From: Actinomycetota bacterium
Lineage (GTDB): Bacteria; Actinomycetota; Actinomycetes; Actinomycetales; Microbacteriaceae
Assembly: GCA_009703545.1 (NCBI GenBank)
Contig: WLFX01000065.1
Coordinates: 1 to 6,113, forward strand
DNA length: 6,113 nucleotides
Reading direction: 5' to 3'
In this document: positions 1-6,113 of the stretch, one piece after another
Position numbering within the stretch: the first letter of the stretch is position 1
How the letters are laid out: every line of letters begins with the position of its first letter
Program-made: the position numbers and the translations under genes
The notes under the pieces: model-generated
Databases searched by the model: none
The model's input: only the letters and a program-made list of their open reading frames with translations
Told to the model about the DNA's origin: nothing

Positions 1-1225
1 CGCCGTTACGGATGTACCACTGGCGAGTTGTCACGATTTCGAGAGGCTTGTCACCCTTCTCGAAAAACTTGACGGGGTGGGTGATGGGCTTGGGTTCGCC
101 GATCATTTCGCCCGATTCCTGAAGCATCTCGACGATGCGCGCCTTCGCCGAGAACACGGTCTTTCCAGCGAGTTCGGCATACACGGCACGTTGTTTGTCG
201 GTGTCGATACCAGCGGGCGGTTCGCTCATGACGCGGCCGTCGAACCCAAGAATCGGACGTGTCGGAAGGCTAAGTTCGCGCCACCAGATGACATCGGTGA
301 CGTCACCGAATGTACAGATCATCGCGATGCCGCTTCCTTTGTCAATCTGGGCAAGCGGATGAGCGAGAACGGGCACCTCGACACCAAACAACGGCGTGCG
401 GACGGTCGTGCCGAAGAACGGCTTGTAGCGCTCATCTTCGGGGTTGGCGACGAGAGCGACACACGCTGGAATCATCTCGGGTCGGGTCGTCTCGATGTCA
501 ATCGTTCCGCCGTCGGGCGTGTGGAACGAGACGCGATGATATGCACCGGGAACTTCTTTGTCCTCGAGTTCCGCTTGGGCGACCGCGGTACGGAACGTGA
601 TGTCCCACAGGGTTGGCGCGTCGGCCTGATACGCCTCGCCGCGGGACAGGTTTCGCAGGAAGGCGCGCTGAGCGGTGCGCTGGGAATCGTCGGAAATCGT
701 GCGGTACGTCTGAGACCAGTCGACCGAGAGGCCGAGAGTTCGCCAGAGTTCCTCGAACTTCTTTTCGTCTTCGACGGTCAACTTCTCGCAGAGTTCGACA
801 AAATTGCGACGCGAAATTGGCACCTGATCGGCCGCCTTTGACGACGCGTTGTCACCGCCCTCGAGCGGCGGCGTGAACGACGGGTCATAGGGCAGGGTCG
901 GGTCGCAACGAACCCCGTAATAGTTCTGCACGCGGCGCTCAGTCGGAAGCCCGTTGTCGTCCCACCCCATCGGGTAAAAGATGACCTTGCCCTTAGCGCG
1001 CTGATAACGAGCAGCGAGATCCATGTGCGTGTACGAGAACACGTGACCGATGTGCAACGAACCGGACGCAGTCGGCGGGGGAGTGTCGACCGCGAACACG
1101 CTGTCTTTGCCGAGTGAAACGGCCTTTGCGCGATCGAACGCATACGTTCCTTCGCGTTCCCACACCTCACCCCAGGTCGCTTCGAGTCCTTCGAGGGCCG
1201 GCTTGTCGGGGATTTCGCGGGGCAT
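1..1225 (-). CDS. valS: Valyl-tRNA synthetase, N-terminal 408 residues (partial, runs off left edge)
   Basis: Cytoplasmic class Ia synthetase that attaches valine to tRNA-Val and hydrolyses misactivated threonine. I translated the minus strand from the ATG at 1225 and it stays open for 408 codons to the window edge. The Rossmann-fold signature PPPTASGSLHIGH puts HIGH at residues 58-61. It is followed by a GWDDNGLPTERRVQNYYG block (about 87-104) typical of the actinobacterial/archaeal-like ValS group. The CP1 editing domain shows TTRPEM (246-251) and GSGIAMICTFGD (297-308), and the chain returns to the catalytic fold near EIVTTRQWYIRNG (396-408). The KMSKS loop, anticodon-binding domain and C-terminus lie outside the window. 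The ATG at 1225 is supported by an AAAGAGG ribosome site 5 bases upstream and by a normal N-terminus (short helix, then catalytic core). tspO lies 101 bp upstream on the same strand. Family identity is very secure; ValS over IleS or LeuS follows from the WDDNGLP block and the TTRPEM editing motif. Confidence 0.97.
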   Translation of the reverse strand, partial: MPREIPDKPALEGLEATWGEVWEREGTYAFDRAKAVSLGKDSVFAVDTPPPTASGSLHIGHVFSYTHMDLAARYQRAKGKVIFYPMGWDDNGLPTERRVQNYYGVRCDPTLPYDPSFTPPLEGGDNASSKAADQVPISRRNFVELCEKLTVEDEKKFEELWRTLGLSVDWSQTYRTISDDSQRTAQRAFLRNLSRGEAYQADAPTLWDITFRTAVAQAELEDKEVPGAYHRVSFHTPDGGTIDIETTRPEMIPACVALVANPEDERYKPFFGTTVRTPLFGVEVPVLAHPLAQIDKGSGIAMICTFGDVTDVIWWRELSLPTRPILGFDGRVMSEPPAGIDTDKQRAVYAELAGKTVFSAKARIVEMLQESGEMIGEPKPITHPVKFFEKGDKPLEIVTTRQWYIRNG

Positions 1226-1239
1226 GAAAGCCTCTTTCA
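1225..1239 (-). promoter_or_regulatory. valS ribosome binding site inside a small hairpin
   Basis: On the minus strand the sequence TGAAAGAGGCTTTCATG contains a purine-rich Shine-Dalgarno AAAGAGG (1237-1231) five bases before the valS ATG. The flanks TGAAAG and CTTTCA are perfectly complementary around an AGG loop, so the ribosome site and the A of the start codon can pair in a 6-bp, mostly A-U stem. The repeat is seen directly; any translational effect is inference, and the helix is probably weak. Confidence 0.6.
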
Positions 1240-1247
1240 CTATCGGC

Positions 1248-1266
1248 GGCAGCGGGTATGGCTGCC
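1248..1266 (-). repeat. GC-rich inverted repeat in the valS leader
   Basis: A perfect 6-bp inverted repeat, GGCAGC and GCTGCC, surrounds a 7-base loop. It lies 10 bases upstream of the valS ribosome site on the minus strand. No run of U follows it, so it does not look like an intrinsic terminator. It could be a leader hairpin or chance. Confidence 0.4.
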
Positions 1267-1282
1267 TCACATGTACCGCACA

Positions 1283-1288
1283 AATCTA
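1283..1288 (-). promoter_or_regulatory. Candidate -10 box for valS
   Basis: TAGATT on the minus strand fits the actinobacterial TAnnnT -10 pattern. It would start transcription near 1276, giving a leader of about 50 nt that contains both small hairpins upstream of valS. No convincing -35 element is visible at the normal spacing, so this is tentative. valS may instead, or in addition, be transcribed from the tspO promoter, because no U-tailed terminator separates the two genes. Confidence 0.3.
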
Positions 1289-1294
1289 TCAGCC

Positions 1295-1321
1295 CGACGG
1301 CCAACGGCCGACGTCACGTCG
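1295..1321. repeat. Two overlapping inverted repeats just after tspO
   Basis: The first repeat is CGGCC-AAC-GGCCG (1298-1310), extended by a CG/CG pair across an A/A mismatch to 1295-1313. The second is the 13-bp palindrome CGACGTCACGTCG (1309-1321) with one central base. They share 1309-1313, so as RNA they could not both form. They start a few bases after the tspO stop codon. Neither is followed by a T-run on the minus strand, so this is at best a weak, U-less terminator, a protein-binding palindrome, or chance in GC-rich DNA. Confidence 0.4.
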
Positions 1322-1326
1322 ATGGG

Positions 1327-1845
1327 CTAGTTCGCGAAAGCGAGATAAATGTTGAGTGTCGACGCGATCCACAACCATGCCTCATAGGGAATGAGTACGC
1401 GGGCAGACCAGATGTCGACGTCCTTGAACTTCACAATTGTCATCCACACCAGTACGTCCATGACAACGATGATGATGACCCCGAGCCAGAAGGCGATCGG
1501 ACCGATTAATGGGAACCCGGCGAAAAAGATGGGCGTCCAAATGGCGTTGAGCGCCAATTGCCAGATGAACAGTCGAATACCGGCGCTTCGGGCGGGGCTT
1601 GACGGCATGCGCCACGCGCGCCAGAACGACACACCGATCAACACGTAGAGAACCGACCACACCGGACCGAACACCCAGTTCGGCGGAGTCCACGGTGCAA
1701 CGTTCGCGTCGGCGTACCAACCTTCGACATTCCCGGAAGTCGACAGAGCACCCAGTCCGCCGATAATGAACGGGACGGCGATGCTGATAATGAGGGCGAG
1801 TCCCTGACGGGGACGAGTGGACGATGACGTGGATTTCGAGGCCAT
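1327..1845 (-). CDS. tspO: TspO/MBR family membrane protein (tryptophan-rich sensory protein)
   Basis: Small integral membrane protein of the TspO/peripheral benzodiazepine receptor family, whose members bind porphyrins and cholesterol-like ligands and are linked to tetrapyrrole handling and stress or light responses. The 172-residue product has five likely membrane segments at about 16-34, 57-78, 88-110, 113-136 and 150-170. Family signatures are clear: WY (43-44), PWTPPNWVFGPVWSVLY (51-67), WQLALNAIW (95-103), and the C-terminal PYEAWLWIASTLN (153-165). The length is close to the usual 150-170. The hydrophilic Ser/Thr/Arg-rich N-terminus (2-13) carries no signal peptide. The ATG at 1845 was chosen because AAGGAG sits four bases upstream and the family's first helix begins soon after; the frame is open further upstream to 2187, but that extension is antisense to ileS and unrelated to the family. 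It points away from ileS and toward valS, 101 bp ahead. Family is secure; the specific ligand and role here are unknown. Confidence 0.95.
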   Translation of the reverse strand: MASKSTSSSTRPRQGLALIISIAVPFIIGGLGALSTSGNVEGWYADANVAPWTPPNWVFGPVWSVLYVLIGVSFWRAWRMPSSPARSAGIRLFIWQLALNAIWTPIFFAGFPLIGPIAFWLGVIIIVVMDVLVWMTIVKFKDVDIWSARVLIPYEAWLWIASTLNIYLAFAN

Positions 1846-1848
1846 GAT

Positions 1849-1857
1849 GCTCCTTCC
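1849..1857 (-). promoter_or_regulatory. tspO ribosome binding site
   Basis: GGAAGGAGC on the minus strand is a strong Shine-Dalgarno, with AAGGAG at 1855-1850, four bases before the ATG at 1845. It decides the tspO start against the much longer open frame. Confidence 0.85.
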
Positions 1858-1873
1858 GATTGAACCAAGACTA

Positions 1874-1879
1874 ACCCTA
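1874..1879 (-). promoter_or_regulatory. Candidate -10 box for tspO
   Basis: TAGGGT on the minus strand matches TAnnnT and would start transcription near 1867, about 22 nt before the tspO ATG, leaving room for the strong ribosome site. The -35 position (about 1897-1902) holds no recognisable element. It is tentative, but some promoter must lie in this 57-bp divergent gap or inside ileS. Confidence 0.3.
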
Positions 1880-1888
1880 CGGCACGCG

Positions 1889-1894
1889 TAGAAT
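1889..1894 (+). promoter_or_regulatory. Probable -10 box for a leaderless ileS transcript
   Basis: TAGAAT fits the TAnnnT -10 consensus of actinobacterial housekeeping promoters and ends 8 bases before the ileS ATG. Normal -10 to start-site spacing places the first transcribed base at about 1901-1903, at or just before the start codon. There is no AGGAGG-like sequence before that ATG, consistent with leaderless translation, which is common in actinobacteria. No good -35 is seen; a TTGAAC at 1860-1865 is too far away (23-base spacer). Confidence 0.5.
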
Positions 1895-1902
1895 TGAGAC
1901 CC

Positions 1903-4900
1903 ATGACCTACCCCCGCCACCGCGATACGACTGGTGTTCAGCCGTCCCCGTCGTTTCCTGCGATCGAGCACGACGTTCTTGCGTATTGGGCGACCAACGA
2001 CACGTTCCGCAAATCCATCGCCAACCGCGAAGGCTGCGACGAATGGGTGTTCTATGACGGCCCTCCCTTCGCCAACGGACTGCCGCACTACGGCCACCTG
2101 CTGACGGGGTACGCCAAAGACTTGTTCCCCCGTTACCAAACGATGCGCGGCAAGCAGGTTCACCGCCGATTCGGGTGGGACACGCACGGACTTCCCGCGG
2201 AACTCGAAGCCGAACGCCAGCTCGGAATCACCGACAAGTCCCAGATCGAAGAGATGGGACTCGCTGCCTTCAACGCGGCCGCCAAAGAATCAGTGCTGAA
2301 GTACACCAAGGAGTGGGAAGAGTACGTCACCCGCCAAGCGCGCTGGGTGGACTTCGAGAACGACTACAAGACTCTCGACATCACTTTCATGGAGAGCGTC
2401 ATCTGGGCGTTCAAGCAATTGCACGACAAGGGTCTTGCCTACGAGGGATATCGCGTCCTGCCTTACTGCTGGCGCGATCAGACTCCACTGTCGAACCACG
2501 AACTTCGGATGGATGATGACGTCTACAAGACGCGTCAAGACCAATCCGTGACTGTCACCTTCCCGTTGACCGGCACAAAGGCTGAATCGCTCGGCCTCGT
2601 CGGAGTCAACGCGCTTGCCTGGACAACTACCCCGTGGACCCTGCCGACCAACGCGGCGCTTGCGGTTGGTCCAACAATCTCGTATTCGGTGCTGCCTGCT
2701 GGACCCAACGGAGCCGCCGCCGACGGCAAAAACTTCCTCCTGGCAACCGACACGATCGGGTCCTACACCAAGGAACTCGGCTACGACGATGCGGCAACCG
2801 CCAACGCGGCCATTTCGTCGACTCACGTCGGATCTGAACTCGGCGGAATCACCTACACGCGCCTGTGGGATTACTACGCCGATGCCGAGGGCATGGACAA
2901 CGCATGGCAAATCCTCGTCGCCGAGTATGTCGCGACCGGTGAGGGGACCGGAATCGTCCACCAAGCTCCCGCCTACGGTGAAGACGACCAGGTCATCTGT
3001 GCTGCGGCGGGAATCCCTGTCATCGTCTCGGTTGACGATTCTGGCAAATTCCTGCCCGAAGTCACCGATGTTGCGGGGCTCCACGTGTTCGACGCCAACA
3101 AGCCGCTGACACAAAAACTGAAGACCGACGGCCGACTCGTCCAACAGAAGTCCTACGACCACTCCTACCCGCACTGCTGGCGATGCCGAAACCCACTGAT
3201 TTACAAGGCCGTCTCGTCATGGTTCATCCGCGTCCCAGAGTTCCGCGACCGCATGGGAGAACTCAACCAACAGATCAACTGGGTGCCCGACAACGTCAAA
3301 GACGGTCAGTTTGGAAAATGGGTCAGCGGCGCTCGCGATTGGTCGATTTCCCGCAATCGCTATTGGGGCAGCCCGATTCCGGTCTGGAAGAGCGACGACC
3401 CGGAGTACCCGCGCATCGACGTATACGGATCACTTGACGAACTCGAAGCCGACTTTGGGGTCCGACCGACCGACCTTCACCGCCCAGCGATTGACGAGCT
3501 GACGCGCCCGAACCCCGACGATCCGACGGGTAAGTCGACGATGCGCCGGATTACCGATGTGCTCGACGTGTGGTTTGACTCAGGCTCGATGCCGTTCGCC
3601 CAGGTTCACTATCCGTTCGAGAACCGCGAGTGGTTCGACACACACAACCCCGCCGACTTCATCGTCGAATACATCGGGCAGACGCGCGGCTGGTTTTACA
3701 CCCTGCACGTTCTTTCGACCGCATTGTTTGACCGACCCGCGTTCACGAATGTGATCAGCCACGGGATTGTTCTGGGTAACGACGGCCAAAAGATGTCGAA
3801 GTCGCTGCGTAATTATCCCGACGTGTCCGAAGTGTTCGAACGCGACGGAGCCGACGCGATGCGGTGGTTCCTCATGTCGTCGAGCGTGATCCGCGGCGGA
3901 AACCTCGTCGTCACGGAAGAAGGTATCCGCGAATCAGTTCGCCAGTTCCTGTTGCCGCTCTGGAGTACCTACTATTTCTTCACGCTGTATGCGGGCGATG
4001 TTGATGCCGTCCGCCGTACCGATTCGACCCACGTTCTCGACCGCTATCTGTTGGCCAAGACCCGAGAGCTGATTGAGAAAGTCACGACCGACCTCGACGC
4101 CCTGGACAGTCCGATGGCAGCCTCGGCGATTCGCGATTTCGCCGACGTGTTGACCAACTGGTACGTCCGTCGATCGCGTGACCGATTCTGGGATGGCGAC
4201 GATCGCGACGCGGTCGACACGTTGTACACGGTCCTCGAAACGGTGTGTCGCATCGCTGCACCGCTCGCGCCTCTCGTAACCGAAGAGGTCTGGCGCGGAC
4301 TGACCGGCGGAGAAAGTGTTCACCTCACGGATTGGCCCGACCCTGCAGAGTTTCCCGCAGATCACGCGCTCGTTGTGGCGATGGACCGAGTTCGCGAGGT
4401 TGCGTCGGCTGCTTTGGCTTTGCGCAAATCGAAGGGACTTCGCGTTCGGCTTCCGTTGGCGAACCTCACGGTCGTCGTCCCAGCGGCACCAACGATTCCC
4501 GAGTTCAGCGACATCCTGCGGGACGAAATCAATGTCAAGACCGTCTCGGTTGTCGAACTCCGCGAGGAATCAATCGGCGAATACGGAATCACCCGCCGAC
4601 TCTCGGTCAATTCACGGACGCTCGGCCCACGCATCGGTGGACAGGTGCAGCAGGTCATCGCCGCAACGAAGGCGGGCGATTGGTCGGTCGACGGAGATGT
4701 CGTCATCGCTGGCGGAATCGCGCTCGAAGCGGGCGAATACGACCTCGTCCTTGACGTGGCCGACGAGGCGGTTGCCGTTGCGTTCCTCGGTAATGCTGGG
4801 TTCGTCGTGCTCGACACCGTCGTGACCCCGGAACTCGCCGCCGAAGGACTGGCACGCGACGTGGTTCGTGCTGTGCAGCAGGTTCGCAAAGACTCCGGGC

Positions 4901-5088
4901 TCGACGTCAGCGACCGAATTCGCCTCGAGATCGAAAGCGATGCTGTCACGATTATCGCGATGCGTGACCATCAGGATCTGATCGCAGGGGAGACACTCGC
5001 AGTCGAACTCGAGTTCGTTGACGGCTCGTCCGGAACCACCGAGGTCGGTGACGGCGCGCGCATTCGCGTCGGTTTGGAAAAGGCGTGA
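1903..5088 (+). CDS. ileS: Isoleucyl-tRNA synthetase, type 2 (eukaryote-like)
   Basis: Cytoplasmic class Ia synthetase that charges tRNA-Ile and edits valine. The protein is 1061 residues, complete. Visible in order: [13 protein letters not shown] with HYGH at 62-65; [11 protein letters not shown] shortly after; CP1 editing domain with [12 protein letters not shown] (241-252) and [15 protein letters not shown] (348-362), where D361 matches the conserved editing aspartate; CWRC in the region around [22 protein letters not shown] (555-562); GQTRGWFY (592-599); KMSKS (630-634); then the helical anticodon-binding domain and a C-terminal extension with [26 protein letters not shown]. No C-terminal cysteine zinc cluster is present, which with the length and HYGH style indicates the type 2 class. 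Type 2 enzymes are known for reduced mupirocin sensitivity; the HxGH order here is canonical, not the altered signature of hyper-resistant forms. I start at ATG 1903; a TTG at 1894 in frame would add three residues but overlaps the likely -10 box. folC overlaps its stop by 4 bases. Confidence 0.97.
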   Translation: MTYPRHRDTTGVQPSPSFPAIEHDVLAYWATNDTFRKSIANREGCDEWVFYDGPPFANGLPHYGHLLTGYAKDLFPRYQTMRGKQVHRRFGWDTHGLPAELEAERQLGITDKSQIEEMGLAAFNAAAKESVLKYTKEWEEYVTRQARWVDFENDYKTLDITFMESVIWAFKQLHDKGLAYEGYRVLPYCWRDQTPLSNHELRMDDDVYKTRQDQSVTVTFPLTGTKAESLGLVGVNALAWTTTPWTLPTNAALAVGPTISYSVLPAGPNGAAADGKNFLLATDTIGSYTKELGYDDAATANAAISSTHVGSELGGITYTRLWDYYADAEGMDNAWQILVAEYVATGEGTGIVHQAPAYGEDDQVICAAAGIPVIVSVDDSGKFLPEVTDVAGLHVFDANKPLTQKLKTDGRLVQQKSYDHSYPHCWRCRNPLIYKAVSSWFIRVPEFRDRMGELNQQINWVPDNVKDGQFGKWVSGARDWSISRNRYWGSPIPVWKSDDPEYPRIDVYGSLDELEADFGVRPTDLHRPAIDELTRPNPDDPTGKSTMRRITDVLDVWFDSGSMPFAQVHYPFENREWFDTHNPADFIVEYIGQTRGWFYTLHVLSTALFDRPAFTNVISHGIVLGNDGQKMSKSLRNYPDVSEVFERDGADAMRWFLMSSSVIRGGNLVVTEEGIRESVRQFLLPLWSTYYFFTLYAGDVDAVRRTDSTHVLDRYLLAKTRELIEKVTTDLDALDSPMAASAIRDFADVLTNWYVRRSRDRFWDGDDRDAVDTLYTVLETVCRIAAPLAPLVTEEVWRGLTGGESVHLTDWPDPAEFPADHALVVAMDRVREVASAALALRKSKGLRVRLPLANLTVVVPAAPTIPEFSDILRDEINVKTVSVVELREESIGEYGITRRLSVNSRTLGPRIGGQVQQVIAATKAGDWSVDGDVVIAGGIALEAGEYDLVLDVADEAVAVAFLGNAGFVVLDTVVTPELAAEGLARDVVRAVQQVRKDSGLDVSDRIRLEIESDAVTIIAMRDHQDLIAGETLAVELEFVDGSSGTTEVGDGARIRVGLEKA
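5076..5083 (+). promoter_or_regulatory. Weak ribosome site for folC within the ileS end
   Basis: GGAAAAGG lies just before the folC GTG. Its GGA is six bases from the start codon, while the second GG is only one base away, so the match is imperfect. With the 4-base stop/start overlap it favours re-initiation by ribosomes finishing ileS. Confidence 0.4.
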
Positions 5089-6113
5089 CCGACTTCCGTG
5101 CCGAGGTAGGTGCAATCTTTGAGTCGCTCGTCGCCCGAATCGGCGAGCGCGCGCCGCAACCGCGTCTCCATGCGACTCTCAAGGCCGTCGAATATCTGGG
5201 CAATCCGCAACAGTCGTATGCGATTGTCCACGTGACGGGAACTAACGGTAAGACATCGACCTCGCGCATGATCGAAGCCCTGTGTCGTGCTCACGGTCTT
5301 CGCACGGGGCTCATGACGAGTCCACACTTGCGTTTCGTGACCGAACGCATCATGATCGACGGCGAACCGATCAGCGACGAGAAGTTCGTCGAGAACTGGC
5401 GAGACGTCGAGCCTTACATAAACATGGTCGACGAAGACCTCGTCGCTAATGGCGAGGTTCCGTTGACATATTTTGAGACGCTCACCGTTCTAACACTCGC
5501 CGCCTTCGCCGACGCGCCGGTAGACGTGGCCATCCTCGAAGTCGGAATGGGCGGCGCCTGGGATTCAACGAACGTCGCCGATGCTGATGTTGCGGTCTTT
5601 ACGCCCATCGGAATCGACCACGCCGAGTTCCTGGGCAACACCATCTCCGAAATTGCCCGCACCAAAGCGGGAATCATCAAACCCAGCAGCATCGTTGTTT
5701 CGTCCGCACAGGATCCCGACGCGATGGCGGAAATTGTGGCAGCGGCCCAGATGATGGAGGGTGAACTTTTTGTCGAAGGCGACGGCTTCGAACTAATGTC
5801 GAGCGTCTCGGCCGTCGGCGGGCAAGTGATGCAGATTCGCGGCCGCGCCGCCGCGTACCGCGACGTTCCGGTGACGTTACACGGACGCCACCAAGCACTC
5901 AACGCAACGTTGGCGATTGCCGCAGTGGAATCTCTGTTCGAAAACGGTTCGCGACCGATTCCCGACGACATTCTCAGCATTGCGCTGGGGAACGTCACAA
6001 GCCCCGGTCGACTTCAGTATCTTGCGGCGAATCCGCCGATTATCGTCGACGCGGCACACAACCCTCACGGAGCAACCGCGCTCGCCACCGCGATTCGCGA
6101 TGTCTTGCCGTTC
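5085..6113 (+). CDS. folC: Folylpolyglutamate synthase / dihydrofolate synthase, first 343 residues (partial, runs off right edge)
   Basis: Mur-ligase-family ATP-dependent enzyme of the cytoplasm that adds glutamate to folates and, in many bacteria, to dihydropteroate to make dihydrofolate. I translated it from the GTG at 5085 and it stays open to the window edge. Visible: P-loop [10 protein letters not shown] (50-59); SPHL (79-82) and ERI (87-89) of the substrate loop; [14 protein letters not shown] (128-141); [13 protein letters not shown] (151-163), the GGxWDxTN form usual in actinobacteria; [22 protein letters not shown] (178-199), where K194 is the expected carbamylated lysine; GRHQALNA (267-274); SPGRLQ (306-311); and DAAHNPHG (322-329) starting the C-terminal domain. 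Full-length members are roughly 420-480 residues, so about the last quarter is missing. GTG overlaps the ileS TGA as GTGA, implying co-transcription and translational coupling. Whether it is bifunctional cannot be read from the sequence alone. Confidence 0.96.
   Translation, partial: MTDFRAEVGAIFESLVARIGERAPQPRLHATLKAVEYLGNPQQSYAIVHVTGTNGKTSTSRMIEALCRAHGLRTGLMTSPHLRFVTERIMIDGEPISDEKFVENWRDVEPYINMVDEDLVANGEVPLTYFETLTVLTLAAFADAPVDVAILEVGMGGAWDSTNVADADVAVFTPIGIDHAEFLGNTISEIARTKAGIIKPSSIVVSSAQDPDAMAEIVAAAQMMEGELFVEGDGFELMSSVSAVGGQVMQIRGRAAAYRDVPVTLHGRHQALNATLAIAAVESLFENGSRPIPDDILSIALGNVTSPGRLQYLAANPPIIVDAAHNPHGATALATAIRDVLPF

Noticed and set aside
77..841. A 254-codon open frame on the plus strand
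   Set aside because: It lies wholly antisense to the well-supported valS reading frame, matches no family I recognise, and is explained by GC-biased codon use.
1267..1272. Minimal start-stop ORF (ATGTGA, minus strand) in the valS leader as a regulatory leader peptide
   Set aside because: A single such hexamer is expected often by chance, has no ribosome site, and no valine codons are involved.
1295..1313. Intrinsic terminator for tspO
   Set aside because: The stem is short and mismatched, and no U-rich run follows on the minus strand.
1226..1326. T-box riboswitch upstream of valS
   Set aside because: The spacer is too short for a full T-box, and no conserved T-box antiterminator sequence or specifier loop is visible; a partial GCGGTAC string is not enough.
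1894..1902. TTG at 1894 as the ileS start
   Set aside because: It would add only three residues, has no ribosome site, and overlaps the likely -10 box; ATG at 1903 is the better choice.
1846..2187. A 114-residue upstream extension of tspO
   Set aside because: It is antisense to ileS, has no family similarity, and a strong ribosome site marks the ATG at 1845 as the real start.
2290..3174. A 294-codon minus-strand open frame inside ileS
   Set aside because: The plus strand here encodes the intact editing domain of IleRS; the antisense frame has no recognisable domain or ribosome site and is a typical shadow.
4362..4949. A 195-codon Ser/Thr/Arg-rich minus-strand frame within the 3' part of ileS, and a similar 194-codon frame at 5414-5998 within folC
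   Set aside because: Low-complexity Ser/Thr/Arg-rich composition is the usual translation of the antisense of GC-rich genes; both overlap secure genes completely.

Overview
The window looks like ordinary chromosomal housekeeping DNA from an actinobacterium (Actinomycetota), possibly Microbacteriaceae or a relative. The evidence is the moderately high GC judged by eye, the C/G-ending codons, the long eukaryote-like (type 2) isoleucyl-tRNA synthetase, the actinobacterial/archaeal-looking valyl-tRNA synthetase, and a folC gene overlapping the end of ileS. The family-level placement is inference from gene order and protein style; no sequence search was possible.

Layout. On the minus strand, positions 1-1225 hold the first 408 codons of valS (valyl-tRNA synthetase), which runs off the left edge. 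A 101-bp spacer (1226-1326) contains several small inverted repeats and a possible valS promoter. Next, also on the minus strand, is a complete tspO/MBR-family membrane protein gene (1327-1845, 172 aa). A 57-bp divergent intergenic region (1846-1902) follows. On the plus strand is a complete ileS (1903-5088, 1061 aa), then folC (5085-6113, first 343 codons, runs off the right edge), which overlaps ileS by 4 bases. Coding density is very high, and no stretch over 300 bases lacks a gene.

How the genes relate. ValS and IleS are paralogous class Ia synthetases that charge tRNA-Val and tRNA-Ile. Each has a visible catalytic HxGH signature and an inserted editing domain. FolC (folylpolyglutamate/dihydrofolate synthase) supplies polyglutamylated folates for one-carbon metabolism and is probably translationally coupled to ileS. 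TspO is an inner-membrane protein whose family binds tetrapyrroles and sterol-like ligands. It has no obvious functional link to the synthetases and appears to be a passenger between them.

Regulation. ileS has a TAnnnT-type -10 box ending 8 bases before its ATG and no Shine-Dalgarno, which suggests a leaderless or near-leaderless mRNA with no room for a T-box. valS, in contrast, has a purine-rich ribosome site sitting in a small perfect hairpin that reaches the start codon.

I found no mobile element, CRISPR array, RNA gene, phage gene or defence-like system, and no evidence of a novel multi-gene system. The most notable points are the valS leader hairpins, the leaderless ileS start, the tspO insertion between two synthetase genes, and the type 2 IleRS class.
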